A stretch of DNA of 20,269 bases, from assembly GCA_031267345.1 (NCBI GenBank), contig JAIRZG010000202.1:1-20269 (forward strand), read 5' to 3'. A program made the translations under genes and the position numbers. This DNA comes from Zoogloeaceae bacterium (GTDB lineage: Bacteria > Pseudomonadota > Gammaproteobacteria > Burkholderiales > Rhodocyclaceae). Positions within the stretch are counted from its first letter, which is position 1. The number at the start of each line of letters is the position of its first letter. Positions 6,643-14,368 of the stretch are shown in pieces. The notes beneath the pieces are model-generated. The model was not told the DNA's origin. It saw only the letters and a list, made by a program, of their open reading frames with translations, and searched no databases.

Positions 6643-8364
6643 TCAGCACGGGTTGGCGCGGGCAGCGGCGTCTTGCCTCCGCTTCGCGTTCAGTGAATTA
6701 CGCTTTTTGCCGCCGCCGTCCGGCTCCGACTGCCGGATGGACAACTCGCCGCGAGAAAAGCAGACCTGGCTTTCCAGACGTTGCATCCGCGCGCCCTTGT
6801 AGCGCAACTCGTCGATACGCGCCTGACCGGAAATTTCCAGACTGCCGTCCCGCGCCGCCGTCTCCGTTTGCTCCTGATCCTGCTTCCGGTCTTCCTCGTT
6901 TGCGGTGCGGGGCGAAGAGGAAGGTTTCTGCGCCGCCGTCTCCGACGCGGCTTCGGCGCGCAGGTAGCGATCCAGATTCAACTGGTTGAGATGCGCCTGA
7001 AATTCCAGACGCGGCGCGTGTCCCGACGCGCCCTGCGTCCATTGCCAGCGCAGCGCCAGTTGGCTGTTCTCCAGAACCAGCTGTAACGCGCCCGCGCCCT
7101 GCCCCAACTTTTCCACACCCGCAGGGTCTTCCACCGCCGCCGCGCCGCCCGAATCCAAGGAAAACGCGCCGGAAAGCCGCAGGTTCAATGCTTCGAGCAA
7201 CGAAGGGCCGGGTTCGATCCGCAGATTTCCCTGCAAGGCGTCAACCTGCACATGCAGCCCGTTCTCGTCGTCCAGCACACGCAGCGGAACGGCAAGTTCG
7301 CCCTGATAGCGGTGTTGCCGCCAGTTCCCCGCCCAATCCAGACGCAAGCCCGAACTCTCCATGCGCCCGTTTTCGCCTTGCAATTCCGCCAGGCTCAGGT
7401 TCGCCTTCATTTCATCGTCCGCCAGCGCCAGATGCGCCTTGAGACCCCGCAATAACGGCGCGGCATGTTGCCAGCGCAAGGCTTCAAGTTCGATCCCGCC
7501 CACCAGCCGTTCCCTCGTCGCTTCCGACGCCGCGCGCTCGCCCTGCGCGCGCAGTTGCAGGAGTTCAAAGCCGCGCGCGGACAAATCCGCCTTCATCTGG
7601 CGAACGCTCAGGGCAAGCCGCGCCTGTTCCAGCGCCTGCCCATGTCCTCTGAGATGGACGCGCGAATTATCCAGTTGCAGACGTTGCGCCGCGCCATCCA
7701 GCCGATACAGGGTATCCAGCGTCACGACAAGCTGCGCGACTTCTGCGTCTGCCGCCGCGCCCAAACGCAGGGTCGCGCCCATTTCCAGCTTGCCCTGCGC
7801 GCGCAGCCCCAAACGACCGGAACGCAGAAACACCTTTTCCAGCGCCAATTGACGCCCTTCCAGCGCGTCCTGCCAAGTGACGCGCCCGTTCAGCAACACC
7901 AGCTTTTCCACTTCCACATCCAGCGGCGCGTCATCCGCCTGGCTATCGGACAGCAAATCGTCAAAGTTGTAACGCCCTTCGGCATCGCGGGTAAGGTGCA
8001 GCGTCCAGTCACGGATTTCGACGCGGTTGATGCGGATTTTGCCCGTGAGCAGGGGCAACAGCTCCAGCGCGCCATCCAGCCGACCCAACGTCAGAAAATC
8101 CGCTTCGCCCGCCGGATCCAGAAGGCGCACATCGCGCATTTCCACCGACAGGCGCGGCAGGAACCTCAGGCGCAAGGGGCCATCCATCCGCAATTCCCGC
8201 TGTTTTTCCACGCGCACCCGCTCAATCAGGCTGGCTTTCAGGGCTTCGCCATCAAAACGGATGAACGCGAGCAACAGCAACGCCAGCAGGACAAGCGCCG
8301 CGCCGCCCAACAACCAGCGCCGTCGGGGACGCCATTTAAACAGAAGCGATGCAGAGAAGGACAT
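6643..8364 (-). CDS. AsmA-family protein, apparently C-terminally shortened
   Basis: The 573-residue protein has a basic N-terminus and one membrane helix (about 16-35). The conserved AsmA N-terminal region follows (about 55-150), with GPLRLRFLPRLSVEMRDVRL and INRVEIRDWTLHLTRDAEGRYNFDDLL. Members of the family are inner-membrane-anchored, periplasmic bridge-like proteins linked to outer-membrane assembly and lipid transport. The C-terminal half is weakly conserved beta-rich sequence. The final stretch reaches RIDELRYKGARMQRLESQV, where the C-terminal AsmA core normally begins. It then turns into a basic, low-complexity tail (from SEPDGGGKKRN) and stops about 30 residues later. Most family members continue for 100 or more residues. 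The ATG at 8364 follows GGGAATCCC. It is followed directly by the TonB-family gene. Confidence 0.82.
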   Translation of the reverse strand: MSFSASLLFKWRPRRRWLLGGAALVLLALLLLAFIRFDGEALKASLIERVRVEKQRELRMDGPLRLRFLPRLSVEMRDVRLLDPAGEADFLTLGRLDGALELLPLLTGKIRINRVEIRDWTLHLTRDAEGRYNFDDLLSDSQADDAPLDVEVEKLVLLNGRVTWQDALEGRQLALEKVFLRSGRLGLRAQGKLEMGATLRLGAAADAEVAQLVVTLDTLYRLDGAAQRLQLDNSRVHLRGHGQALEQARLALSVRQMKADLSARGFELLQLRAQGERAASEATRERLVGGIELEALRWQHAAPLLRGLKAHLALADDEMKANLSLAELQGENGRMESSGLRLDWAGNWRQHRYQGELAVPLRVLDDENGLHVQVDALQGNLRIEPGPSLLEALNLRLSGAFSLDSGGAAAVEDPAGVEKLGQGAGALQLVLENSQLALRWQWTQGASGHAPRLEFQAHLNQLNLDRYLRAEAASETAAQKPSSSPRTANEEDRKQDQEQTETAARDGSLEISGQARIDELRYKGARMQRLESQVCFSRGELSIRQSEPDGGGKKRNSLNAKRRQDAAARANPC

Positions 8365-8369
8365 GGGAT

Positions 8370-8411
8370 TCCCGATGAGGGTTCAGATCATGAAGTTTGC
8401 GTCTATCGGGA
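8370..8411 (-). promoter_or_regulatory. Possible leader hairpin covering the AsmA-gene ribosome binding site
   Basis: On the minus strand TCCCGAT (8411-8405) can pair with ATCGGGA (8376-8370). The second arm contains the GGGA that would serve as ribosome binding site for the ATG at 8364. The stem is only 7 bases with a 28-base loop, so this is a weak suggestion. Confidence 0.25.
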
Positions 8412-8434
8412 TTCTCTCATTATTGCGGCACAAT

Positions 8435-8469
8435 AAAAAAGCCTTCGCGCGCTAAAGCGGGAAGGCTTT
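8435..8469 (-). terminator. Intrinsic terminator ending the ccoG-fixH unit
   Basis: AAAGCCTTC (8438-8446) and GAAGGCTTT (8461-8469) form a 9-base stem. On the minus strand the stem is followed by a run of T (complement of A at 8435-8440). It lies about 40 bases after the stop of the small membrane protein gene and just upstream of the AsmA-like gene. Confidence 0.75.
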
Positions 8470-8507
8470 ATAAAAAACACCCCATCGCGCCAAGGCGCGT
8501 CGGGCGC

Positions 8508-8648
8508 TCATTTACGGTCGTTTTGCACGTCTTCGTTGATTTTTTTGGAAAAATAGACTGGCAGAAAAATCGCCATGACAATGACGAAACCAATCGTGAA
8601 TACGCTCAAAAGGCCGATTTCACTACTGAACAGTTCTTGCAGCAACAT
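8508..8648 (-). CDS. Small single-span membrane protein, DUF3149-like
   Basis: This 46-residue protein opens MLLQELFSSEIGLLSVFTIG and has one membrane helix (about 12-33), followed by a charged tail (KKINEDVQNDRK). A strong AGGAGG lies 8 bases before the ATG at 8648. The start is 3 bases after the fixH stop, so it belongs to the ccoG-fixH transcript and is its last gene before the terminator. The layout (short polar N-terminus, S/T-x-x-GL-S before the helix, KK after it) resembles DUF3149 proteins, which I recall being found next to cbb3 oxidase genes. It is too long to be an obvious CcoS and lacks other motifs. Its role in oxidase assembly is only suggested by position. Confidence 0.75.
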   Translation of the reverse strand: MLLQELFSSEIGLLSVFTIGFVIVMAIFLPVYFSKKINEDVQNDRK

Positions 8649-8651
8649 GGT

Positions 8652-9215
8652 TCATTCCTCCTTCAAGGTGGGTAAAACGGAATCGACTTGCGATGAAAAA
8701 AGCTCCAGCGGATCGCCGACATCAGGTTGCCAGCTTCCCACCAGACGCCAGGTTTCGTCCTGATCTTCAAGGTATACATGCCAGCGTCCACGCACTTCCG
8801 TCGTCAGGACGCCGCTGTAAAAGCCTTGTCCCGCCGCCTGAAGCGTCACCACCTGATCCTGTCCGTCACGGGTCGGATGATTGAAATGCAGACGCAGTTC
8901 TGCGGGTAATGTCTTCGTATCCGCCGCGTTCAGAAAAACGCGCGCTTCCCGACCGCTCAACATGACCTGCGCGGACAAGGAAAGTTCGCTCGCCGCCTTG
9001 TCGCGGTGCAGACGCTGATTGATCGCCAGTCCCTGTTTGTAATAGTCGTCCTCCACCATGGCGACGGGATGCACGGTCGCGGCAATGATGGCCGTGACAA
9101 TGCCCGCAATAACGACAATGACCGGCCCGGACATCAGTATCCAAGGCCACGGCTCCTTGTACCAGGGGCGAACATCCAGGGCGTTGGCATTCATGTCGGG
9201 TGTGGTATTCATCAT
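8652..9215 (-). CDS. fixH: FixH family protein (cbb3 oxidase assembly/copper-related)
   Basis: The 187-residue protein has a single N-terminal membrane helix (about 26-48). The FixH signature WYKEPWPWILMSGPVIVVIAG lies before and into it, and VEDDYYKQGLAINQRL lies just after. The rest is a periplasmic beta-rich domain ending in SWQPDVGDPLELFSS-like sequence. FixH is required for, or supports, cbb3 oxidase assembly, probably with copper delivery; its exact biochemical role is unsettled. The ATG at 9215 overlaps the ccoG stop by four bases (ATGA), so the two are translationally coupled. No ccoI (copper ATPase) or ccoS follows inside this window, which departs from the classical ccoGHIS order. 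Confidence 0.93.
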   Translation of the reverse strand: MMNTTPDMNANALDVRPWYKEPWPWILMSGPVIVVIAGIVTAIIAATVHPVAMVEDDYYKQGLAINQRLHRDKAASELSLSAQVMLSGREARVFLNAADTKTLPAELRLHFNHPTRDGQDQVVTLQAAGQGFYSGVLTTEVRGRWHVYLEDQDETWRLVGSWQPDVGDPLELFSSQVDSVLPTLKEE

Positions 9216-10657
9216 GGCATCATAAAGGTTGTTTTTTCATGTACGGCAATCCTGGGATCGTCCGTGGCGACAACATCAAAAAATATCTGGTGCGCGCCAG
9301 TGGACGCGGAACCGGCAGGCACACGCACCTTGACCAGAGCTTCCCGGTTTTCCGCCGCTTTGGCGTTAACCCGGCTTTCCGTCGCCAGCGCTATCCCTTC
9401 CAGGCCGGTAACGCTGACCTCAAAGCTGCGCGGCGTTTCCGACATGTTCATCACGTTCAGGATATAAAGGTTTTCGATTTTGTTGCCTTCCACCGGACGC
9501 GACAAAATGCCGCGATCCCGCACGACGTCCGCGCGCAAGGGGACGCGCGTCACCAGCGACCAGCCCGCCGCCGTGATGATCAGGGCGAGAATGCAGGCAT
9601 AGGCAATGATGCGCGGACGCACGATATGGCTCAGGAGATCAGAACGTCCATATTTGCCCGCCAGCGCGTTTTCCGAGGTATAGCACACCAGACCCCGAGG
9701 CAGCTTGAGCTTGTCCATGACCGTATCACAGGCGTCAATGCAGGCGCCGCAGCCAATGCACTCATATTGCAATCCCTTGCGAATATCAATGCCGGTCGGA
9801 CACACCTGGACACAGATGCTGCAATCGACGCAATCGCCCAGCGCGGAATTGTCCGCTTCCTTGCGGCGCAAGCCGCGCGGCTCTCCACGCTCGGCGTCGT
9901 AGGTCATGATCAGGGTATCCGAATCAAACATCGCCGACTGAAAACGCGCGTAAGGACACATGTATTTGCACACCTGCTCACGCATGAACCCGGCCATCAG
10001 ATAGGTGAAGCCGCCGTAAAACAGGATCCAGAAAATTTCCCAACCGCCAAAACGGAAGGTCTTCGCCTCCGCCAGCAATTCCTGCACGGGCGTGAAATAG
10101 CCCACCAGGGTAAAGCCCGTCCACAAGGCCAGAAGCGCCCAGAGCGTATGTTTCGCCAGTTTGAGGGCGAATTTGCGCCCGTTCATGGCTACGCGATCCA
10201 GCTTGACGCGCGCCGGACGATCGCCTTCGATCAATTTTTCAATCCAGACAAAAATCTCGGTGTACACCGTCTGCGGACAGGCATAGCCGCAAAACAGGCG
10301 TCCGCCCACCGCCGTAAACAGGAAGAGGCTGTAAGCGGAAATGATCAGCAGCACCGTCAGATAAAACACATCCTGCGGCCAGAGAATCAGGCCAAAGAAA
10401 TAAAATTTGCGCTCCACCAGATGAAGCAGCACCGCCTGACGCTCATGCCACTCCACCCAGGGCAAGCCATAAAACAGAAGCTGCGTCGCGCAGACCAGCA
10501 CCCAACGCCAGGTTGTCCACCAGCCCTTGACCGAACGGATGTGAATGGTCTTGTGCTTTTCATACAGAGAGCCAAAAACACCCGCTGGATGAGCATCCGC
10601 ATTGGCGTTGGCGTTGGCGTCTATCGAAACAGATTCAATGGGGGGGGTATCGTTCAT
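9212..10657 (-). CDS. ccoG: Cytochrome c oxidase accessory protein CcoG (FixG/RdxA family)
   Basis: This 481-residue polyferredoxin-like membrane protein acts in cbb3 oxidase biogenesis, probably as a copper reductase. It has several membrane segments (about 52-68, 95-117, 167-190, 210-228 and 345-362). The CGYACPQTVYTEIF motif follows the second, and CKYMCPYARFQ follows the fourth. Two 4Fe-4S clusters are given by CVDCSICVQVCPTG and CIGCGACIDACDTV. A C-terminal periplasmic immunoglobulin-like domain ends the protein. The N-terminal ~25 residues are low-complexity (DANANANADAH, from a GGCGTT repeat). Codons 4-6 form a run of eight C. The ATG at 10657 has only a weak GAGAAC upstream. A terminator separates it from ccoP, so it likely uses the predicted promoter at 10723-10751. 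Confidence 0.96.
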   Translation of the reverse strand: MNDTPPIESVSIDANANANADAHPAGVFGSLYEKHKTIHIRSVKGWWTTWRWVLVCATQLLFYGLPWVEWHERQAVLLHLVERKFYFFGLILWPQDVFYLTVLLIISAYSLFLFTAVGGRLFCGYACPQTVYTEIFVWIEKLIEGDRPARVKLDRVAMNGRKFALKLAKHTLWALLALWTGFTLVGYFTPVQELLAEAKTFRFGGWEIFWILFYGGFTYLMAGFMREQVCKYMCPYARFQSAMFDSDTLIMTYDAERGEPRGLRRKEADNSALGDCVDCSICVQVCPTGIDIRKGLQYECIGCGACIDACDTVMDKLKLPRGLVCYTSENALAGKYGRSDLLSHIVRPRIIAYACILALIITAAGWSLVTRVPLRADVVRDRGILSRPVEGNKIENLYILNVMNMSETPRSFEVSVTGLEGIALATESRVNAKAAENREALVKVRVPAGSASTGAHQIFFDVVATDDPRIAVHEKTTFMMP

Positions 10658-10698
10658 GTTGTGTTCTCATTCGTTTTGGCGCATTCCGAAGGCGTTTT

Positions 10699-10722
10699 GC
10701 GGGCGAGCGCGACCACGCCCGC
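10699..10722. repeat. Short inverted repeat in the ccoG leader
   Basis: GCGGGCG (10699-10705) and CGCCCGC (10716-10722) are exact reverse complements around a 10-base loop, directly downstream of the predicted ccoG promoter. It may be a leader hairpin or another member of the GGGCG...CGCCC palindrome group seen elsewhere in the window. Confidence 0.45.
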
Positions 10723-10751
10723 ACTATCGGAATAAGTATATTTGAAAACAA
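10723..10751 (-). promoter_or_regulatory. Predicted sigma70-type promoter for ccoG
   Basis: Minus strand TTGTTT (10751-10746), 17-base spacer, GATAGT (10728-10723). Each hexamer has about four consensus matches. It lies between the ccoP terminator and ccoG, about 60 bases before the start codon. No FNR box was found beside it. Confidence 0.4.
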
Positions 10752-10760
10752 CTAATCCGC

Positions 10761-10790
10761 AAAAAAACGGAGCGGTCGCCCGCCCCGTTT
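10761..10790 (-). terminator. Intrinsic terminator after ccoP
   Basis: Arms 10765-10775 and 10780-10790 form an 11-base stem (AAACGG-A-GCGG type) with one mismatch and a 4-base loop. On the minus strand it is followed by seven T (complement of A at 10761-10767). It starts 13 bases after the ccoP stop. Confidence 0.8.
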
Positions 10791-10802
10791 CCTGCGGAGG
10801 TC

Positions 10803-11726
10803 TTACTTGTTGCTCAGGCTGTAGACATAGGCTGTCAGCAGCTTGATCCGGTCATCGCCGAGGAAGGCTTGCCATGCCGGCATACGGTTGTTGGTGGTCG
10901 TGCCGCCTTCCAGATTGCGACCCTTGGTGATGGTCTCAATCACGGTCGCCTCATCGCTGCCATACAACCAGATGTTGTCGGTCAGATTGGGACCGCCCAT
11001 ATCCGGATTGCCCTTGGCGTCCGTACCATGACAGGTAAAGCAGTCGGAATTGATCCAGGCTTCCCGACCACTGTTGGCGCGCGCGGCATCGACACCCGGC
11101 TGGTTCGACAGAGAACGCACATAGTGCGCCAGATTTCTCACCGTATCCGCCCCCAGATAGTCGTGCGGGGTCATGACGCCCTGCCAACCCTGGCTGATGG
11201 TGGCGGTAATGCGCTCCGGCGTACCGCCATGCAGCCAGTCATTGTCCGTCAGGTTGGGGAAGCCACCCAACTTGCCGCCGCCATCCGTACCGTGACACTG
11301 GATACAGTAGGTGCGAAAAAGCCGTTGCCCCATCTCCATCGCCTTTGTGTCCTTGGCGATCGCTGGAACGGTCATTCCCCGGAACTGATCGTACAACGGG
11401 GCATACGCCACCGCCGCCGCTTTCTGTTCCTCGTCATATTGACCAACGGAACTCCATTTGCCGATGCCGGGGAAGCTCCCCAAACCGGGAAAGTACACCA
11501 GATACCCCAAGGCGAACACCACGGTGATGTAGAACAGCCAGCTCCACCATTTCGGCAGCGGGTTGTTGAATTCCTCCAGGTCTTCATCCCAGGAATGCCC
11601 TGTCGTCTTGCCAAGGGCGAAACTCGCGCCCCCCTGGCTCCAGAGGAACAACGCACAGCCAATGATGCCAACCAGCGCGACACCGGCTATGTAGAAGTTC
11701 CAGAAATCGCTTGTGAAATCGCTCAT
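10803..11726 (-). CDS. ccoP: cbb3-type cytochrome c oxidase subunit III, diheme CcoP
   Basis: The 307-residue protein has two membrane helices (about 9-30 and 60-80) separated by the CcoP signature TTGHSWDEDLEEFNNPLPKWW (about 41-61). Two periplasmic cytochrome c domains follow. The heme c motifs are CIQCH (141-145) and CFTCH (229-233), with likely axial methionines in GVMTPHDYLG (M185) and RMPAWQAF (M282). CcoP passes electrons from soluble cytochromes to CcoO and the CcoN active site. The ATG at 11726 overlaps the ccoQ stop in an ATGA junction, with AGGA eight bases upstream. It is the last gene of ccoNOQP and is followed by a terminator. Confidence 0.98.
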   Translation of the reverse strand: MSDFTSDFWNFYIAGVALVGIIGCALFLWSQGGASFALGKTTGHSWDEDLEEFNNPLPKWWSWLFYITVVFALGYLVYFPGLGSFPGIGKWSSVGQYDEEQKAAAVAYAPLYDQFRGMTVPAIAKDTKAMEMGQRLFRTYCIQCHGTDGGGKLGGFPNLTDNDWLHGGTPERITATISQGWQGVMTPHDYLGADTVRNLAHYVRSLSNQPGVDAARANSGREAWINSDCFTCHGTDAKGNPDMGGPNLTDNIWLYGSDEATVIETITKGRNLEGGTTTNNRMPAWQAFLGDDRIKLLTAYVYSLSNK

Positions 11727-11917
11727 ATCATTTTCCTTTGATCTGCGACGACGGCCTGAACCGACGCCGAATCATCCTCATCATCCGCGAACGGCAAGTT
11801 GGCGGCCTCATCATAGACCTGCCTGCTTTTCTTGCCGTAAGCCCACATCACAATCCAGACGAACAAAACGATGCCCAGCGCTGGCGTGAGGTAGCCGCGA
11901 ATGTCGTTGATATCCAT
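11723..11917 (-). CDS. ccoQ: cbb3-type cytochrome oxidase subunit CcoQ (FixQ)
   Basis: This short protein of 64 residues has one membrane helix (about 11-27, LTPALGIVLFVWIVMWAYG). A basic stretch and an acidic tail rich in D and E follow (ANLPFADDEDDS). CcoQ stabilises the oxidase complex, especially the contact with CcoP. Position between ccoO and ccoP and the (W)AYGKKSR segment after the helix support the call. AGGA lies about nine bases before the ATG at 11917. It overlaps the start of ccoP by four bases. Confidence 0.94.
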   Translation of the reverse strand: MDINDIRGYLTPALGIVLFVWIVMWAYGKKSRQVYDEAANLPFADDEDDSASVQAVVADQRKMI

Positions 11918-11929
11918 TGCAGGCTCGTC

Positions 11930-12547
11930 CTACTTGAAGGTGGTCAGCGCCGTGCCCAACCCTTGCAGGTAGGCAATCAGCACGGCTTCTTCCGTCAGAC
12001 CCTCCAGCGCCTTGCGCGCGCCGGCAATGTCTTCCGGTTCGTAAGGAACGCCCAACAGGGACAGCGCCCGCATCTTGGCTTCGATATTCCTGCCTACGCT
12101 GTCGCTCGCCTTGACATCCTGCAGCCAGAAGTAGGCCGGCATGTTGGAGTCAACTTCAGCGGCGCGTGGATTACGCAGGTGAATACGATGCCATTCGTCG
12201 GAATAACGATTGCCGACGCGATGCAGATCGGGACCCGTCCGCTTGGAACTCCACTGGAACGGGTGATCATAGACAAACTCACCCGCTACCGAGTAGTGCC
12301 CGTAGCGTTCGGTTTCCGCGCGGAAAGGACGAATCATTTGCGAGTGGCAGTTGTAACAGCCTTCGCGGATGTAGACATCACGTCCGGCCAGTTGCACGGC
12401 GGTATAAGGCTTGACGCCATCCACTGGCGTGGTGGTGGATTTCTGGAAGAACAACGGCAGGATTTCCACCAGACCGCCCCAGATCACCGCCAGCACTATC
12501 ACGACGATCAACAGACCGACGTTCTTTTCGATTTTTTCCTGACTCAT
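11930..12547 (-). CDS. ccoO: cbb3-type cytochrome c oxidase subunit II, monoheme CcoO
   Basis: The 205-residue protein has one N-terminal membrane anchor (about 9-32). A periplasmic heme c domain carries CYNCHSQMIRPF (C64-H68), and a probable axial methionine lies in SNMPAYFWL. The blocks RYGHYSVAGEFVYDHPFQWSSKRTGPDLHRVG and YSDEWHRIHLRNPR are typical of CcoO/FixO. CcoO carries electrons from CcoP to CcoN. The ATG at 12547 has GGAGGT eight bases upstream and lies 15 bases after the ccoN stop. Confidence 0.98.
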   Translation of the reverse strand: MSQEKIEKNVGLLIVVIVLAVIWGGLVEILPLFFQKSTTTPVDGVKPYTAVQLAGRDVYIREGCYNCHSQMIRPFRAETERYGHYSVAGEFVYDHPFQWSSKRTGPDLHRVGNRYSDEWHRIHLRNPRAAEVDSNMPAYFWLQDVKASDSVGRNIEAKMRALSLLGVPYEPEDIAGARKALEGLTEEAVLIAYLQGLGTALTTFK

Positions 12548-12562
12548 TATCAGTGACCTCCA

Positions 12563-14008
12563 TTAAGCGTGTTGGGCAGCCGGAGCCAGCACAGGCGCAT
12601 CTTCTGCCGTGCCTGCGGCAATTGTCCGGAACATGTTGTAGGCCATGATGATCATGCCCACCAGGAACAAGGCGCCACCCAGCAGACGAACCTGCCAGAA
12701 GGGATAGGAGAACTTGACTCCCTCCGCAAAGGCGGCGTATTGCAGCGTTCCGTCAGCATTGAGCGCGCGCCACATCAGCCCTTGCACCACACCGGCAATC
12801 CACATGGAGGCAACGTACAACACGATGCCAATGGTGGAGATCCAGAAGTGCACTGTAATCAGCTTGACGCTGTACATCTGCTGACGCCCGAAAAGCCGCG
12901 GTAACAGGTAGTAAAGCGCGCCCACGGAGACCATCGCCACCCAACCCAGCGCGCCCGCATGTACGTGACCCACCGTCCAGTCGGTGTAGTGCGACAGGGC
13001 GTTGACCGACTTGATGGACATCATCGGGCCTTCAAAGGTCGACATGCCGTAGAAGGACAGCGAAGTCACCAGGAACTTCAGGATGGGATCGTCACGCAGT
13101 TTGTGCCACGCGCCAGAGAGCGTCATGATGCCGTTGATCATGCCGCCCCAGGAAGGCGCCAGCAGAATCAGCGAGAACAACATGCCGAGCGATTGCGCCC
13201 AGTCCGGCAACGCCGTGTAGTGCAAATGGTGCGGGCCAGCCCACATGTATGTGAAAATCAGCGCCCAGAAGTGCACCACGGACAGACGGTAGGAATACAC
13301 CGGACGACCCGCCTGTTTCGGCACGAAGTAGTACATGATGCCCAGGAAGCCGGCGGTCAGGAAGAAGCCCACCGCATTGTGTCCATACCACCATTGCACC
13401 ATGGCGTCCTGCACCCCCGCATAGGCGGAGTAGGACTTGGGCGTCAGGAAACCTTCGGCGAACACCGGAATTTCCGCGCTGTTGCCCAGATGCAGCAAGG
13501 CCACTGCGATAATCATGGCGCCGAAGAACCAGTTGGCGACATAAATGTGGCTGACCGTGCGCTTGGCGATGGTTCCGAAGAAGACAACGGCGTAAGCCAC
13601 CCAGACCAAGGTGATCAGGATGTCAATCGGCCATTCCAGTTCGGCATATTCCTTGCCGGTGGTAATCCCCAATGGCAGCGACAGCGCCGCCAGCAGAATC
13701 ACCACTTGCCAGCCCCAGAACGTGAAGGCCGCCAGACCATCGCTGAAAATCCGCGTATGACTAGTGCGTTGTACGCAATAGTAAGACGTTGCGAACAAGG
13801 CGCAGCCGCCGAACGCGAAAATCACCGCGTTAGTATGCAGCGGACGCAGGCGACCATAGGACAGCCAAGGCGCCAGATTCAGCTCCGGCCAGACTATCTG
13901 GGCGGCAATCACGACACCGACCAACATGCCGACGATGGCCCAGATGACGGTCATCACGGCGAATTGCCGAACGACCTTATAGTTGTATGTGGTTTGCGTT
14001 TCCGACAT
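12563..14008 (-). CDS. ccoN: cbb3-type cytochrome c oxidase catalytic subunit I CcoN
   Basis: CcoN is the heme b / heme b3-CuB core of the proton-pumping, high-affinity C-family oxidase. I chose the ATG at 14008 (481 residues, MSETQTTYNYK), which has GAGGTGGG close upstream. A longer frame to 14050 adds 14 residues without support. About twelve membrane helices are evident. Ligands are visible: H58 in RPLHTN and H350 for heme b, H348 in VGHVHAG for heme b3, and H210, H260 and H261 for CuB. The C-family cross-linked tyrosine is Y254 in FTYMWAGPHH, 44 residues after H210. It is first in ccoNOQP and sits behind an FNR-type box at predicted -41.5. Confidence 0.98.
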   Translation of the reverse strand: MSETQTTYNYKVVRQFAVMTVIWAIVGMLVGVVIAAQIVWPELNLAPWLSYGRLRPLHTNAVIFAFGGCALFATSYYCVQRTSHTRIFSDGLAAFTFWGWQVVILLAALSLPLGITTGKEYAELEWPIDILITLVWVAYAVVFFGTIAKRTVSHIYVANWFFGAMIIAVALLHLGNSAEIPVFAEGFLTPKSYSAYAGVQDAMVQWWYGHNAVGFFLTAGFLGIMYYFVPKQAGRPVYSYRLSVVHFWALIFTYMWAGPHHLHYTALPDWAQSLGMLFSLILLAPSWGGMINGIMTLSGAWHKLRDDPILKFLVTSLSFYGMSTFEGPMMSIKSVNALSHYTDWTVGHVHAGALGWVAMVSVGALYYLLPRLFGRQQMYSVKLITVHFWISTIGIVLYVASMWIAGVVQGLMWRALNADGTLQYAAFAEGVKFSYPFWQVRLLGGALFLVGMIIMAYNMFRTIAAGTAEDAPVLAPAAQHA

Positions 14009-14080
14009 GAACCCACCTCTCTTTGATAAAAAAAACGTGTGAGCCTCCACCCCAAAACCTTTGGCGGGGCATGGTGCGGA

Positions 14081-14122
14081 ATGCTAGGGGGGGCAGCAGC
14101 GTGAACATTTGACCTAGGTCAA
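14081..14122 (-). promoter_or_regulatory. Predicted FNR/ANR-dependent promoter of ccoNOQP
   Basis: TTGACCTAGGTCAA (14109-14122) is a perfect palindrome matching the FNR/FixK/ANR consensus TTGAY-N4-RTCAA. On the minus strand TAGCAT (14086-14081) fits a -10 element. Its position puts the box centre at -41.5 if the start is near 14074, the standard class II layout. The leader would be about 66 nt. A run of seven C (14087-14093) sits directly upstream of the -10. Oxygen-limited induction of the oxidase is the natural reading. Confidence 0.8.
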
Positions 14123-14204
14123 CTAATCCAGACAATGCGACAAGTTGTTTCCGGAAGTAAGCGCCTGTAAGCTGCCGCCAGCGCCCGTCATTGCGGGCAG
14201 ACGC

Positions 14205-14241
14205 AAAAAAAGGGTGCGCCGCTCGAAACGAGAACGCACCC
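14205..14241 (-). terminator. Intrinsic terminator between the two FNR-box promoters
   Basis: GGGTGCG (14212-14218) pairs with CGCACCC (14235-14241), and inside it CTCG (14222-14225) pairs with CGAG (14229-14232). On the minus strand the stem is followed by seven T (complement of A at 14205-14211). No annotated gene ends here, so it implies an unannotated minus-strand transcript. Confidence 0.8.
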
Positions 14242-14362
14242 CAACCCCAACAGAGAAAACCAAAACCTAATCGGACTGAAAACCGGAAAGCGCCACACCA
14301 CACACAACATGCCGCCGCCGACTGACTGTCCTTCGCAACGCGCAAGGCGTGTGCGGAAAATG
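14205..14362 (-). ncRNA. Candidate FNR-controlled small RNA (or attenuated leader) upstream of ccoN
   Basis: A promoter with an FNR-type box (14369-14409) predicts a transcript starting near 14362 on the minus strand. An intrinsic terminator (14212-14241 plus seven T) would end it near 14205, giving about 157 nt. The interval has no convincing gene. The only frame starting inside (ATG at 14310, 40 codons) reads through the terminator stem. The RNA would be GU-rich, with a stable 3' hairpin and U tail like many Hfq- or ProQ-bound RNAs. I cannot match it to FnrS, AniS or PhrS by sequence. The alternative is an upstream leader for ccoN whose read-through is controlled at the terminator. Confidence 0.5.
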
Positions 14363-14368
14363 CGGCGC

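Noticed and set aside
9200..10735. 511-codon plus-strand open frame
   Set aside because: It lies antisense to ccoG with a composition typical of a shadow frame (many H, R, Q) and no recognisable domain.
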